A stretch of 56,830 nt of DNA from an uncultured Nitrososphaerales archaeon (GCA_938091495.1 CALLJF010000011.1:1-56830); one strand, 5' to 3'. Positions 35,183-43,796 are shown, numbered from the stretch's first letter. Notes: generated by a model from the letters alone, not told the origin. Program-made: numbers and translations.

Positions 35183-36587
35183 TTACTTCTCTTAACCTAT
35201 CCTCTATAACCTTTAAGAAATCGTTTAACCTTTGAGGAGGAATTCTGGCTCCAGCAGCTACATCATGCCCTCCCCCAACTCCATCAAATTTACTGGCTTC
35301 AGCCATGATCAAACCTAGATTCAAAGCAGGGCTACAGCCTTTCGTCTTCCTTGCTGAAAAACTTATGTCATTATCATTCGTAATAGTTCTAACAAAAAGA
35401 GCCTTTCCCTCAAACTTGGTAATTCCACTCAGTATTGAAGATATAGCTCCTAGCATTTTTTCATCTATTAGACCGTCACCAACTATCATAAGGTGCCATC
35501 TTCCTTCAACCACTCTTTTTTCATCACCCAAAATAGTTTGGACATAATTGTTAAGAGTATACTTATACTCTGCCAAAATCCTCTCGCCTTCTTGTAAGGC
35601 GAAATCCCTGTCTCCGAGACAGATAGAAACTCCCACTCCCCCATTTCCCGTTCTTCCACAAGCGTTCAACAAAGTGGCAAACTCTCTACCATCCCTTAAA
35701 GAAGTATGCTCATCCTCTTTCTCCAAGGTGTATATGTTTCCTATCAGTTCCTTCACTTTGTCTGTAGCACTAGGAGCCAAAGTAAGATAAGGTATTATTG
35801 CCTCAACGATTTTCCCTTTTTCTTCTTCTGAAAGTTCAGCTATAGTCTTCCATCTTGCTCCCTCCTTAAGCCTTATGCCTGCCGATGTAAGAGTAGCAAG
35901 GCAAGAATCTCTATTCCCTGTCAATCCTGGTATAAAAGGTGTAGTTGTGGAGGCTATGGCTTCGTGTATGGGCTTTGTCTCTCTTCCATAGAACATCAAA
36001 TCCTTTGTGACTCTCAAGCATCCACTCTCCATTGCATCTTTTACTATGATCTCATTCAATCCTATCAAAGATCTACCTTCTCCTTGGTCTTGCTTATCGC
36101 CAAGGGCGCCTACTATAGCTAAACATGATAAGTCTATGTTGTTCTTATCCATATTCGAAGCTACTATATAGCTCATGCCAGCAGCGCTGATCTCCCTTGT
36201 GCCATCTATGGCAAACTGCCATGAGTTGATGACATTGTCAATACCCTTTTCATCCTCACTAATCTGGTGATGGTCTATGGCAACCCATTTATCATCAAGG
36301 ATCTCTTTCATCTGTCTTCCCATCCCTGCTCCTAGCTCACAAAATATGTAAAAATCATAATCTTCTTCCTTCAGCTTATAAATGGTTTTTAGCTTTAAGC
36401 TGTTAGTAATTCTAACAACAAAGCGCCCATTCTTTCTTAATATCGCTTTGGCTATTATACTAGCAGAAGCAATGCCATCAGCATCAAGATGGCCAAGTAT
36501 GATTATATTCTTCTTTTCTTTTACCTTCTGATCTATAACTTCGCCAATTCTCTTCGCTCTATTGAGTAATTCATTAACGTTGACCAT
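35154..36587 (-). CDS. DHH phosphoesterase, archaeal RecJ/GAN-like nuclease
   Basis: A RecJ-like single-strand exonuclease family member; archaeal versions (GAN) join the replicative GINS-MCM complex. Motifs are HLDADGIA at 33-40, DHH at 105-107, a conserved EISAAG segment and the DHHA1 motif GGGHDVAAGA near residue 447. Hence both catalytic (DHH) and substrate-binding (DHHA1) domains are present. The 477 residues match the archaeal family. The gene lies between rps15 and Pcc1, a common archaeal arrangement. Whether it is the GINS-associated copy cannot be told here. Confidence 0.87.
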   Translation of the reverse strand: MVNVNELLNRAKRIGEVIDQKVKEKKNIIILGHLDADGIASASIIAKAILRKNGRFVVRITNSLKLKTIYKLKEEDYDFYIFCELGAGMGRQMKEILDDKWVAIDHHQISEDEKGIDNVINSWQFAIDGTREISAAGMSYIVASNMDKNNIDLSCLAIVGALGDKQDQGEGRSLIGLNEIIVKDAMESGCLRVTKDLMFYGRETKPIHEAIASTTTPFIPGLTGNRDSCLATLTSAGIRLKEGARWKTIAELSEEEKGKIVEAIIPYLTLAPSATDKVKELIGNIYTLEKEDEHTSLRDGREFATLLNACGRTGNGGVGVSICLGDRDFALQEGERILAEYKYTLNNYVQTILGDEKRVVEGRWHLMIVGDGLIDEKMLGAISSILSGITKFEGKALFVRTITNDNDISFSARKTKGCSPALNLGLIMAEASKFDGVGGGHDVAAGARIPPQRLNDFLKVIEDRLREVNEGKRFTFR

Positions 36588-36597
36588 TCTCTCAGCT

Positions 36598-37047
36598 TTA
36601 CATCAATTGAGCCACTACTGTAACATACTTCCAATCTTCTGGTAATAATCCTCTAGATTTGTAGTACTTTGAGAGTCTATGGATCTTGGCTTCTAACAAT
36701 TCTAAAGATCTAACATTCTTTCTATCGCCCTTGTGGGCTTTAAGATGTTCTTGTAATCTCTTAGCCTTCTTTATTAATCTGTCAAGTTCCTCGGGAAGAG
36801 AAGGTCTTAAGCCGTTTTCTTCTAGAATCTCCAAAATCGATTTTCCTAATACGGGCTTGACCAAAGGCACACTGTACTCATCCCTCAGTCTTAATCCAAT
36901 TTCACTAGGAGTTAAGCCATCCTTAGCCATCTTGACAATTTGAGTCATAATTTCATCAGCACTATAAGTTGACCAAGTAGGAGCCCGCTTCGACGTAGGG
37001 CGTATTGAATGAGATTTTCCTCTTCTATGTGAATGTATACGAGCCAA
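36598..37047 (-). CDS. rps15: 30S ribosomal protein S15 (uS15, archaeal)
   Basis: Small-subunit ribosomal protein. Starting from TTG 37047 the sequence begins MARIHSHRRGKSHSIRP, exactly the archaeal/eukaryotic uS15 N-terminus, and continues with the APTWSTYSADEI extension, LTPSEIGLRLRD and the C-terminal RNA-binding helices with HLKAHKGDRKNVRSLELLE and RLSKYYKSRG. It has 149 residues. A longer frame starting at 37074 would add nonhomologous residues. The RecJ-like gene begins 10 nt after its stop, so these are co-transcribed. Confidence 0.96.
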   Translation of the reverse strand: MARIHSHRRGKSHSIRPTSKRAPTWSTYSADEIMTQIVKMAKDGLTPSEIGLRLRDEYSVPLVKPVLGKSILEILEENGLRPSLPEELDRLIKKAKRLQEHLKAHKGDRKNVRSLELLEAKIHRLSKYYKSRGLLPEDWKYVTVVAQLM

Positions 37048-37125
37048 TCCTAAGATTGGATGAAAGATCATCACACATAAAGATTTCGTTATTATTTTAT
37101 AGCGTACCTTGAACTCGGCTTGTGT

Positions 37126-37698
37126 TTATGCTATAGATTTTAAAAACCATCTTGCAAACTTTCTCAAAGCAATCGCTCTATGCGAGTATTTGTTCTTATC
37201 TTCTAAGGACATTTCTGCAAACGTCTTTTTTGATCCCTTTGGTATAAATATAGGATCGAATCCAAAGCCTGACTTGCCTCGTGGTTTTCTTGTGATCTTT
37301 CCTTTTACAACGCCTTGATAGGTCTTTACCGCTGAAGAGTTGCCAAAGGCAACGACAGACCTGAATTCAGCATCTCTATCGTCTTTCCTCCTCATGAGTT
37401 CAATGATGCCATCGATGCCTAAAGTCTTATGAACATAGGATGAATAGGGTCCAGGGAAGCCGTTAAGTGCATTTATGAACAGTCCGGCATCCTCAACTAT
37501 CATGGGTAATTTATCACTTATCAAAGCTTTTTTTAAAGCGTGAAGAGCTATCTTTTCTAGATTCTCGCTTTGGATTTCTTCAACTTTTCTATTTATTATC
37601 CTCAACTCAATGCCATAATTCTTGAGAACGTCTCTAGCTTCATTGAATTTGTGCTTATTACTTGTTACAAAGTACAATAATTTACTCAACACGGGCAT
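37126..37698 (-). CDS. rdgB: XTP/dITP pyrophosphatase (RdgB/HAM1)
   Basis: Removes noncanonical purine nucleotides (XTP, dITP, ITP) to keep the pool clean. The substrate-binding motif FVTSNKHKFNEA is at the N-terminus, VEDAGLFINALNGFPGPYSSYV is the active-site loop, and GFGFDPIFIPKGSKKTFAEM and HRAIALRKF complete the family pattern. The 190 residues fit. It overlaps the bud32 stop by 17 nt, so it is translated from the same mRNA as Kae1 and Bud32, a known archaeal arrangement. Confidence 0.95.
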   Translation of the reverse strand: MPVLSKLLYFVTSNKHKFNEARDVLKNYGIELRIINRKVEEIQSENLEKIALHALKKALISDKLPMIVEDAGLFINALNGFPGPYSSYVHKTLGIDGIIELMRRKDDRDAEFRSVVAFGNSSAVKTYQGVVKGKITRKPRGKSGFGFDPIFIPKGSKKTFAEMSLEDKNKYSHRAIALRKFARWFLKSIA

Positions 37699-38317
37699 AT
37701 CTGCCTCTTCTTTCTATCTCTTTTATCTTTCTAACTAAATCTTTTATCATGTTCATGCCAGCGATCTCTGCATAGCCTTTTAGTATCTTATTGAAGGCTT
37801 CATCAGCAACCTCTATATGAGCACTTTGTAATACTCCTCTCATCAAATGAAGATCTACAGCCATGTCCTCAAGTCTTTGGGAAAAGAATGCTAGACCAAA
37901 ATCTATAAAGACCAATCTATTTTTGACAACCAAGAAGTTGGAAGTAGTCAAGTCGCCATGAATTATGTTGTTTTTATGAAGCCTTGCTATGCATCTTCCA
38001 ACTTCTGAACATAAAGCATCAATGTTATCCATCTTTCTATCTGAAATCATCTCTTTAAGCCTTACACCTTTGATATATTGCATAACTATCTCTGCCTTAT
38101 TCTGATCAATGAAATATACTAAAGGTGTTGAAACTCCTGCCTTTCTTGCATTCATCAAAAAAGATGCTTCATGCAAAGTCCTTTTCTTTCTTATTTCAAC
38201 GTCTAATTCAGACTGTCTATATGGCTTTGGCTTTCTTATCTTTAGAATAGCCTCTTTTCTAAACCATTCTCCAAGGTAAATGTCTGCTTCTGCGCCTTTT
38301 CTTATCAATCTCTCCAT
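37682..38317 (-). CDS. bud32: KEOPS kinase Bud32
   Basis: An atypical RIO-like kinase of the KEOPS complex that regulates t6A formation by Kae1. The catalytic HGDLTTSNFL loop and the DFG-like IDFGLAF are visible, and ATP-binding lysine is in AILKIRKPK. The 211 residues are the normal stand-alone size. Here it is separate from Kae1, though the two genes overlap by 13 nt; in some archaea they are fused. The C-terminus ends with RRGRYARVE, typical of the family. Confidence 0.95.
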   Translation of the reverse strand: MERLIRKGAEADIYLGEWFRKEAILKIRKPKPYRQSELDVEIRKKRTLHEASFLMNARKAGVSTPLVYFIDQNKAEIVMQYIKGVRLKEMISDRKMDNIDALCSEVGRCIARLHKNNIIHGDLTTSNFLVVKNRLVFIDFGLAFFSQRLEDMAVDLHLMRGVLQSAHIEVADEAFNKILKGYAEIAGMNMIKDLVRKIKEIERRGRYARVE

Positions 38318-39321
38318 TTTACATCAACCTTGTCTAGCCTCCAAGACTGTTTCACAAAACTCTTCTCAATATCCACTGAAATGTTTGCCGAATGAGCTAG
38401 TAATCCTGTCCAAGCGATTTGAGCGCCACAGTCTCCACTATACTCTTTTGGCACTACGAAGAATTTTGCATCATGTCTTTTGCTAACCTCCATCAGCATT
38501 TCTTGTAACCTTTTATTTGCTGCTACGCCACCAGCCAACAAAACTTCTTTCTTTTCAGTAAAGGCAAGGGCTCTCTCGGTAACCTCTGCCAGCATGGCAA
38601 AGGCAGTCTCTTGAATAGAAAAGCACAGGCTATCTAAATCCTTGCCCTCTTTGAACAATTTTTTTGCGGTTGTTAATATGCCAGAAAAAGAAACATCGTT
38701 GCCCTTCACGGTGTATGGCAAAGATATATATTTGGATGATTTTTTTGCTAACTCTTCTATCCTTTGCCCTGATGGAGAACTAAATCCAATTTCTCTCCCA
38801 AATTGATCTAAGAGTTGCCCAACAGTGAGATCAAGAGTCTCCCCAAATACCCTCCATCTACCACGAGAGAAGGCTGTAATAATAGTGTGACCACCAGAGA
38901 CCAGTAGCACTACGGGATCTTTTGCTCCGGTCAACATTATAGCTAATTCAATATGACCTATGGCATGGTTTACAGGAACTAAAGGTTTATCATAATAGAG
39001 AGCTAGTGCTCTAGAAACAGTCGCTCCAACCCTTAAGCAAGGTCCCAAACCTGGACCTGCTGAGAAGGCTATGGCGTCAACTTCCTTCATATTCAGTCCT
39101 GCTTGGATTAAAGACTGTTTGACAACTTTTGGTGCTACTTCAATATGATGTCTTGATGCCTCTCTTGGATGAATCCCTGATCCAGGAGGGGGCGTATAAA
39201 TGCTTTTTACATCTGATAGAATCCTTCCATCGGATTTTAAGATTGAGCATGAAAAGGTATGCGCTGTAGACTCACATCCCCAGCAAAAAATTCCTTTATC
39301 TATTTCTAATCTATTCTTCAA
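38305..39321 (-). CDS. kae1: KEOPS threonylcarbamoyl transferase Kae1
   Basis: The catalytic subunit that transfers the threonylcarbamoyl group to A37 of ANN-decoding tRNAs. Metal-binding HAIGHIELA is present, the ATPase core GESTAHTF-like strand reads CESTAHTFSC, and the VLLVSGGHTIIT and VLLAGGVAANKRL phosphate motifs follow. The 338 residues are usual. It starts at TTG 39321, just upstream of Bud32. Kae1, Bud32 and Pcc1 in this strand run give three of the KEOPS subunits; Cgi121 is not seen. Confidence 0.96.
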   Translation of the reverse strand: MKNRLEIDKGIFCWGCESTAHTFSCSILKSDGRILSDVKSIYTPPPGSGIHPREASRHHIEVAPKVVKQSLIQAGLNMKEVDAIAFSAGPGLGPCLRVGATVSRALALYYDKPLVPVNHAIGHIELAIMLTGAKDPVVLLVSGGHTIITAFSRGRWRVFGETLDLTVGQLLDQFGREIGFSSPSGQRIEELAKKSSKYISLPYTVKGNDVSFSGILTTAKKLFKEGKDLDSLCFSIQETAFAMLAEVTERALAFTEKKEVLLAGGVAANKRLQEMLMEVSKRHDAKFFVVPKEYSGDCGAQIAWTGLLAHSANISVDIEKSFVKQSWRLDKVDVKWRD

Positions 39322-39536
39322 TCCGCATTACAGAACAAGATAGTCAAAGGCTATTATTTAATCATCACATATACATAAAATTGACTATTCTTTCGATCAA
39401 TAAAGGATGACAGTGAGCAATTCTGCTTTCCTAGTTTGGCATCTAGAAATCAAGATGAGGAACATTGGGACGTAGGGTAACTCGTCTGGCCAGATTACTG
39501 AACAGTATTGGCTGAGAGAAAAAGGGAGAGGGGTGA

Positions 39537-40922
39537 TTAGTAAGGCAAGGTTTCTAACCACGGGTATAGTTCCCTTAGCCTCCTTATAGCCTTCTTCACT
39601 TCCTCTTCTGGGTACTCGTAAGGTGGTAATTTGCCTCGGAGGTAATCATCGTAGGCTTGCATATCGAAGTGGCCATGGCCACACAGCAGGAAGAGTATGA
39701 CTTTTTCCTCTCCTGTCTCTTTGCATCTCAATGCTTCATCAATGACACCCTTTATGGCATGAGATGGTTCGGGAGCTGGTATTATGCCCTCTGTTTTAGC
39801 GAACAGCCTTGCGGCGTCAAAGACCTCCGCCTGATTATAGGCTCGTGTCTCTAACTGCTTCTCCTGAGTCAAGACGCCTAAGGTGGGCGCTTTACCATGG
39901 TAGCGTAAACCTCCAGCATGAATCGGTGGTGGTATGAAATCATGGCCCAAAGTATACATCTTAAACAAGGGTGTAAGCCTTGCCGTGTCACCATGGTCAT
40001 ACATATATTCCCCTTTGGTGATAGAAGGACAAGCCGTAGGTTCGATAGCTAAAAACTTGACATCTTTTGGGGCTTTTCCTGAAACTTTGTCATAATAGAA
40101 GGGCCAGAAGAGACCTGAGAAGCTACTGCCTCCGCCTATGCACCCTATTATTACATCTGGGTAATCATCTACCAACTCAAGTTGCTTTTGGGCCTCTTGT
40201 CCTACTACGGTTTGGTGTAATAGAACATGATTAAAGACACTGCCTATGCCATAGTTCGTTTCTTCATGAGTAAGAGCATCCTCTACAGCTTCGCTGATAG
40301 CAATTCCCAGGCTTCCAGGATGCCCAGGATTTTCTGCTAGAATCTTTCTACCTGCCTCTGTATTGGCACTCGGGCTGGCATGAACTTCAGCTCCCCAAAG
40401 CTCCATCAAAACTCTTCTATAGGGTTTCTGATCGTAACTCGCCCTCACCATGTATACAGTACATTTAAGATCAAAACACATGCAACCAAAGGCTAAAGCA
40501 GAGCCCCATTGTCCAGCTCCCGTTTCCGTAGCCAGACGTTCTTTACCTTCCTTCATGTTGTAGTAGGCTTGTGCAACGGCAGTGTTGGGTTTGTGGCTTC
40601 CTGGGGGGCTGACGCCTTCATACTTATAATAGATCTTGGCTGGGGTCTTCAGAGCTTTCTCCAATCCAACAGCTCTATAAAGTGGGGTCGGTCTCCATAG
40701 GCGGTAGACATTTCGAACCTCTTCAGGGATGTTTATCCATCTTTCCTTACTAAACTCTTGAGCGAGGATCTCCTTAGGGAATATCAGGGGGGCGACTCCC
40801 GGTCCAGGCGCCTTCTTCGACGGATCTATTGGAGGAGGTAGCGGTTTAGGCAAGTCGGGTAGTATGCAGTACCATTGCTTAGGTATTTCTTCCTCATCCA
40901 AAAGTACTTTCCTAGAGATCAT
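39537..40922 (-). CDS. TrpB2-type tryptophan synthase beta-like protein
   Basis: A PLP enzyme of the TrpB2 class, about 60 residues longer than TrpB1 and lacking the usual strong partnership with TrpA. The PLP lysine is K111 in [13 protein letters not shown], and phosphate contacts lie in [10 protein letters not shown]. The 461 residues and the extra N-terminal segment identify TrpB2 rather than TrpB1. It may make tryptophan from indole and serine, or deaminate serine. The classic trpB1 in the operon at 48381 is interrupted, so this gene could supply the missing activity. It begins at ATG 40922. Confidence 0.88.
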   Translation of the reverse strand: MISRKVLLDEEEIPKQWYCILPDLPKPLPPPIDPSKKAPGPGVAPLIFPKEILAQEFSKERWINIPEEVRNVYRLWRPTPLYRAVGLEKALKTPAKIYYKYEGVSPPGSHKPNTAVAQAYYNMKEGKERLATETGAGQWGSALAFGCMCFDLKCTVYMVRASYDQKPYRRVLMELWGAEVHASPSANTEAGRKILAENPGHPGSLGIAISEAVEDALTHEETNYGIGSVFNHVLLHQTVVGQEAQKQLELVDDYPDVIIGCIGGGSSFSGLFWPFYYDKVSGKAPKDVKFLAIEPTACPSITKGEYMYDHGDTARLTPLFKMYTLGHDFIPPPIHAGGLRYHGKAPTLGVLTQEKQLETRAYNQAEVFDAARLFAKTEGIIPAPEPSHAIKGVIDEALRCKETGEEKVILFLLCGHGHFDMQAYDDYLRGKLPPYEYPEEEVKKAIRRLRELYPWLETLPY

Positions 40923-40929
40923 ATAAATT

Positions 40930-40970
40930 CACTTTATGCCACTTTATGACGTAAATGTCCATTTATATAC
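40930..40970 (-). promoter_or_regulatory. trpB2 promoter: TATA box and two direct repeats
   Basis: On the minus strand a TATA-like GTATATAAAT lies at 40959-40970, about 40 nt before the start codon. On the plus strand two CACTTTATG copies at 40930-40938 and 40940-40948 lie between this box and the start, close to the expected transcription start. A regulator bound there could block transcription. Confidence 0.4.
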
Positions 40971-40989
40971 TTTCCTAAGAACATAAGTT

Positions 40990-41015
40990 GTGCCCTCCAA
41001 CCCTATGGAGGGCAC
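40990..41015. terminator. Perfect 10-bp inverted repeat (possible terminator or operator)
   Basis: GTGCCCTCCA (40990-40999) and TGGAGGGCAC (41006-41015) pair fully around a 6-nt loop, a much more G+C-rich hairpin than its surroundings. It lies 36 nt beyond the end of the decayed DUF169 gene and 20 nt upstream of the trpB2 TATA box. No T tract follows on the minus strand, so a classical terminator is unsure; a regulator site is an alternative. Confidence 0.5.
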
Positions 41016-41050
41016 GTAGCTATTACTCCCTATTTCTGCGAAACTGCTCT

Positions 41051-41480
41051 CTATTTCATGCGCGATAGCAAGTCTGACATTCCCAGAATCCTTTTCTGCA
41101 CGATTTTCCAAGAATTTGTAGTCAAGAAGCTTTCTTCCATGTTCTGGACCATTCTTTTGAACTTGTGCATAGGTACCGAAAATGAGAACGTGCTCTCTGA
41201 AACAAAGGGACGAACTGTGACATCAAATAAACCTATGACAGCTCTTGGATGAGTAGAGTTTTTCTCAAGGAATGGATATTGTACGATTGAGGAACATCCC
41301 GAGCCAAAAGGTGAAAAACAGCGTTCGGTTCAGCCTCGTCAAAGCCTGCTAGTGCGAAGAGACCTAAAAGGACATCGGGACACGTAAAAATTACTACATC
41401 AGGTTCATCAGACTCATCCAACAAATCCCATCTCTTGAAAACGATGAACTTTGCAGGAGCCTCTCAGGTTCACCTGCTGC
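41051..41480 (-). pseudogene. Decayed DUF169 family gene
   Basis: Two frames join into the C-terminal half of a DUF169 protein: APAKFIVFKRWD, DESDEPDVVIFTCPDVL and FDEAEPNAVF, then after a one-base deletion at about 41311-41316 (a T5 run that should be T6 or TTTTTG) PFGSGCSSIVQYPFLE, THPRAVIGLFDVTVRPF, FSFSVPMHKFKRMVQNMEE and a tail to TAG at 41051-41053. A second one-base loss (GG to G) near 41465-41470 blocks the upstream part, and no clear N-terminus is found. DUF169 proteins are of unknown function. It is a probable pseudogene between trpB2 and a divergent COG1325 operon. Confidence 0.75.
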
Positions 41481-41507
41481 CTAACTGACTACTCAGCATA
41501 GCGTCAA

Positions 41508-41642
41508 TCAGGATTTGAACCAAATTAAACCCAAGGTTTGCAATTCTACAATTGCTTCTTGGCCTTCTTCCAGAATAGATGGACCCTTCCTATCTTTTGG
41601 GTGTGTTGATACAAGTTTTATCAATCTTCTTTGCGCATTCAT
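41508..41642 (-). other. Unrecognised short frames in the gap between the DUF169 remnant and the COG1325 gene
   Basis: One open frame of 44 codons (41642 to 41508, MNAQRRLIKL to WFKS) and an overlapping one with KWLRYSEMLAHECAKK are visible, both without known homology to me. They may be remnants of the same decayed gene or chance frames. The T-loop-like GGTTCAAATCC at about 41510-41520 (minus strand) has no matching tRNA arms. Nothing else is seen in this roughly 300-base gap. Confidence 0.2.
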
Positions 41643-41733
41643 GAGCAAGCATCTCAGAGTATCGCAGCCATTTATGTTTGGACTTTAACCCACAAGTATT
41701 TCTAGGAGAATTGATTATAGATGTAAGAAGCAA

Positions 41734-42156
41734 ATGGAGTTTTCTTCAATTGAAATTACTTGGATGATTCATGCAACAGAGGAAGGAGAAAAAGTTGTAA
41801 AGAAGATAGTCGAGCGCCTCCATTTAAGTAATTATGATGTGAAATCTTTTAACTTAGAAGGCCATTTTGGCAATCCTATTCTTCTTTATAAGGCTAGATT
41901 GATTGGTGCTGAGGCAAGTAAATTTGTTCATGTCTTGTTCTCTTCTCTAAGTGATACGGACAAAAAGATTCTGAAGCGTGAGCTGTCAAAGCATTTAGAT
42001 GAACACGGTGCTTTTTACATTCGTATAGACAAGCAATTGTTATGTGAAGGTAAAATCGAACTCTCAGAGAAAGACGCTATAAAAATAAAGCTCAAGCCTA
42101 AGAACGGATTAAAATTTGATGAAAAGGTATCGTACTACAGGGGGTTGTTAAAATAG
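41734..42156 (+). CDS. COG1325-type RNA-binding protein (exosome-associated)
   Basis: A 140-residue protein of the COG1325 group, an archaeal RNA-binding fold found beside exosome and RNase P genes. The family pattern is ITWMIHATEEGEKVV, then LEGHFGNPILLYKARLIG, and HGAFYIRIDKQLLCEGKIEL. It starts at ATG 41734, with a TATA-like GATTATAG near 41711. It is followed without gap by the RNase P protein Rpp30, whose frame overlaps the stop; the two are in one operon with Pop5. Confidence 0.83.
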   Translation: MEFSSIEITWMIHATEEGEKVVKKIVERLHLSNYDVKSFNLEGHFGNPILLYKARLIGAEASKFVHVLFSSLSDTDKKILKRELSKHLDEHGAFYIRIDKQLLCEGKIELSEKDAIKIKLKPKNGLKFDEKVSYYRGLLK

Positions 42157-42794
42157 GCGCCATAGATCTTCACGTAAATTTAACTGATGAATTTAAGAGA
42201 ACCATAAAAATAGCTAAGTTCTTAGGTTTCTCTGTTCTTGGCTTAGATTTAGAAGATAATTGGGATTCAAAGGAAAAAGTTACAAACGTGTGTAAAGAGG
42301 AAAAAGTGCAGTGTATCTTCAGAGCTAATATAAATGAATTTAAAAAATCGAAGGCTTTAAAGAGAGATCATCTAATATACACAGCAAGAAATGTAGACGA
42401 GGCTAGGTCATATAATGTTCCCTTCTATTTGTTAGAGGCTGGTAAGGACATGAATGAAACTCTTAAAGTGATAGAATTCTGTGCAAGGCAATCAAACATA
42501 AATCTTGCAATTGAGTTTGATTTCGCTCCTTTGCGTCTACACAATGAATTTTCTTTCGCAAGTTATATGAAATGTTTGAAAAAGTTAGTAAATGTTTGCA
42601 AAAGAAGGCAAATTGTTACTATATTCTCAAGCGGAGCAAAAAATTCCAATGAGCTAGCATCCCCAAGGGTACTCTACAGCTTTTACAAGATTTTAGGTGG
42701 AAATCTAACGAAAAGAGAAATTTTGCACGAGATTCCTAATAGGGAAGTAATCGAGAAGATTGATCGAGGTCCAAAGATAATTGGTAGATCATAA
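42153..42794 (+). CDS. RNase P protein component 3 (Rpp30)
   Basis: Protein subunit of archaeal RNase P, which trims the 5' end of tRNA precursors. It is a TIM-barrel protein; AIDLHVNLTDEFKRT is the conserved first strand, followed by AKFLGFSVLGLDLED, ECARQSNINLAIEF-like core and PRVLYSFYKILGG near the end. The homologous part begins at about 42153, before the first standard start (GTG 42288), where the only codon available is ATA within the overlapping stop AATAGG. So it starts by ATA, by reinitiation, or by -1 frameshift from the upstream gene. The length from there is about 213 residues, as expected. Pop5 overlaps its stop. Confidence 0.82.
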   Translation: MGAIDLHVNLTDEFKRTIKIAKFLGFSVLGLDLEDNWDSKEKVTNVCKEEKVQCIFRANINEFKKSKALKRDHLIYTARNVDEARSYNVPFYLLEAGKDMNETLKVIEFCARQSNINLAIEFDFAPLRLHNEFSFASYMKCLKKLVNVCKRRQIVTIFSSGAKNSNELASPRVLYSFYKILGGNLTKREILHEIPNREVIEKIDRGPKIIGRS

Positions 42795-43111
42795 TGAAGT
42801 ACGAGAGAAAGAGATACATATTGGTTCATTATGAGATGCAAAATGACCATAAGGAACTCGAAACAGAAATTACGGCTAGGGTAAAAGACCTTTTTGGTGC
42901 CATAGGTCTACAATCCATCGATTTGAAGCTCGTCAAAATGGAACCTAATTTCCTCATCATTCGTTGTAGTCACAAGCATGTCGATGAAGCATTCTTTGCA
43001 TTAAGTTCAATAAAGTTTGAGGATTCTACTTTCCTTCCACTAAGAGTTTCAGGAACGATAAAGAAACTCAAAAGAGTTATGGCTAATTTCGTTAAATACA
43101 GAAACCTCTAA
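42794..43111 (+). CDS. RNase P protein component 2 (Pop5)
   Basis: Archaeal Pop5, an RRM-like protein that pairs with Rpp30 in the RNase P holoenzyme. The N-terminus YERKRYILVHYEMQND is typical, and FLIIRCSHKHVDEAFFAL matches the central strand-helix region. It has 105 residues and starts at ATG 42794, sharing its first base with the Rpp30 stop, so translation is coupled. COG1325, Rpp30 and Pop5 form an operon also seen near exosome genes in other archaea. Confidence 0.88.
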   Translation: MKYERKRYILVHYEMQNDHKELETEITARVKDLFGAIGLQSIDLKLVKMEPNFLIIRCSHKHVDEAFFALSSIKFEDSTFLPLRVSGTIKKLKRVMANFVKYRNL

Positions 43112-43334
43112 ATCATAGACTACAATATATATAGCGGGATGAAGTGCTCGCTGCCCCAGACTGAGCCTACAATTAGCTCACGTAGGCGTTGAAGACCTCG
43201 CGACGACACTGACCATGATCAATGCAATATCGCTTTTAATCTTCTTAGGGGCGTTGATGAAAGAATAGCAAAGTTCACATCGTCCAGATCTATAAAGCTC
43301 AGCGAATGGCACAAGCTTAAGCCTCTTCTATGAT
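43112..43334 (+). other. Intergenic region with possible frame-shifted coding remnant
   Basis: This 223-base gap between convergent genes shows a patchwork of open pieces on the plus strand: KCSLPQTEP in one frame, LSLQLAHVGVEDLATTLTM in a second and LLRGVDERIAKFTSSRS up to KLKPLL and a TGA in a third. Joined with small shifts they give about 65 residues that look coding but match no family I know. A TATA-like ATATATATA stands at about 43123-43132. It may be a remnant of a lost gene. Confidence 0.2.
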
Positions 43335-43796
43335 TTAAATCTCTCTTACCTTTTGGATTAATTGACTGATCATAAGTTTTAATTTTTCTTCTTTTTCTTT
43401 ATTAGAGGCAAGAATTAAATCAGCAAGCTCTGTAAAGATTTTCGCTAAATCTTTTTCTGTAACTTGAGCCATGACGCTAATGAATATGAATTGTCTCTTA
43501 AGGACTTGATCCGCGACCTTAATGAATGAGGACAGTATGGCCATGCCTTTGTTCGTAGTTATGTATCTTTTTACACTCGCATCAGGGCTTATTACCTCAG
43601 AGATCATTCCCTTCGAAGAAAGTTCATTCAATATAAAATATATGGAGCCTGGGCTTGGCCTCCATTCATTATTGGTGTAAAGGTTGATCTGGTCTGAAAT
43701 ATCAATGCCACTCACAGGCATCTTGGATGCAGCTTTTAGAATGAAGACCTTAAGCAACCCTCTTGGCGCGCTTAAGAATTCAGCCGATTTCAACAT
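43335..43796 (-). CDS. PadR family transcriptional regulator
   Basis: A winged-helix repressor of the PadR family. The N-terminal domain has the SAPRGLLKVFILKAA opening, the PSPGSIYFILNELSSKGMIS recognition region, and the conserved KRYITTNKGMAIL wing. The C-terminal half is a long dimerisation helix (KEKEEKLKLMISQ). I chose ATG 43796, about 28 nt from a TATA-like TTAATAA at 43821-43827 on the minus strand. It is divergent from the trp operon, and an inverted repeat lies over the trp TATA box, so it is a good candidate for the tryptophan regulator. Its ligand is unknown. Confidence 0.87.
   Translation of the reverse strand: MLKSAEFLSAPRGLLKVFILKAASKMPVSGIDISDQINLYTNNEWRPSPGSIYFILNELSSKGMISEVISPDASVKRYITTNKGMAILSSFIKVADQVLKRQFIFISVMAQVTEKDLAKIFTELADLILASNKEKEEKLKLMISQLIQKVREI

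Noticed and set aside
39411-39516. C/D box-like sequence in the gap between Kae1 and TrpB2.
   Set aside because: The C box deviates from RTGATGA and the D box position is not convincing.
41559-41590. Nested hairpin CCAAG-GCAATT-GTAG-AATTGC-CTTGG as a terminator.
   Set aside because: It lies inside a short open frame with no T tract and no gene ending immediately before it.
41495-41600. Possible minus-strand tRNA, because of GGTTCAAATCC near 41510-41520.
   Set aside because: No matching acceptor strand, D arm or anticodon arm could be built around it, and the T stem has mismatches.
43160-43190. Overlapping TGAGC/GCTCA and GCCTAC/GTAGGC stems that look like an H-type pseudoknot.
   Set aside because: The connecting loops are too short (0 and 1 nt) for a feasible pseudoknot; these are at best mutually exclusive short hairpins.
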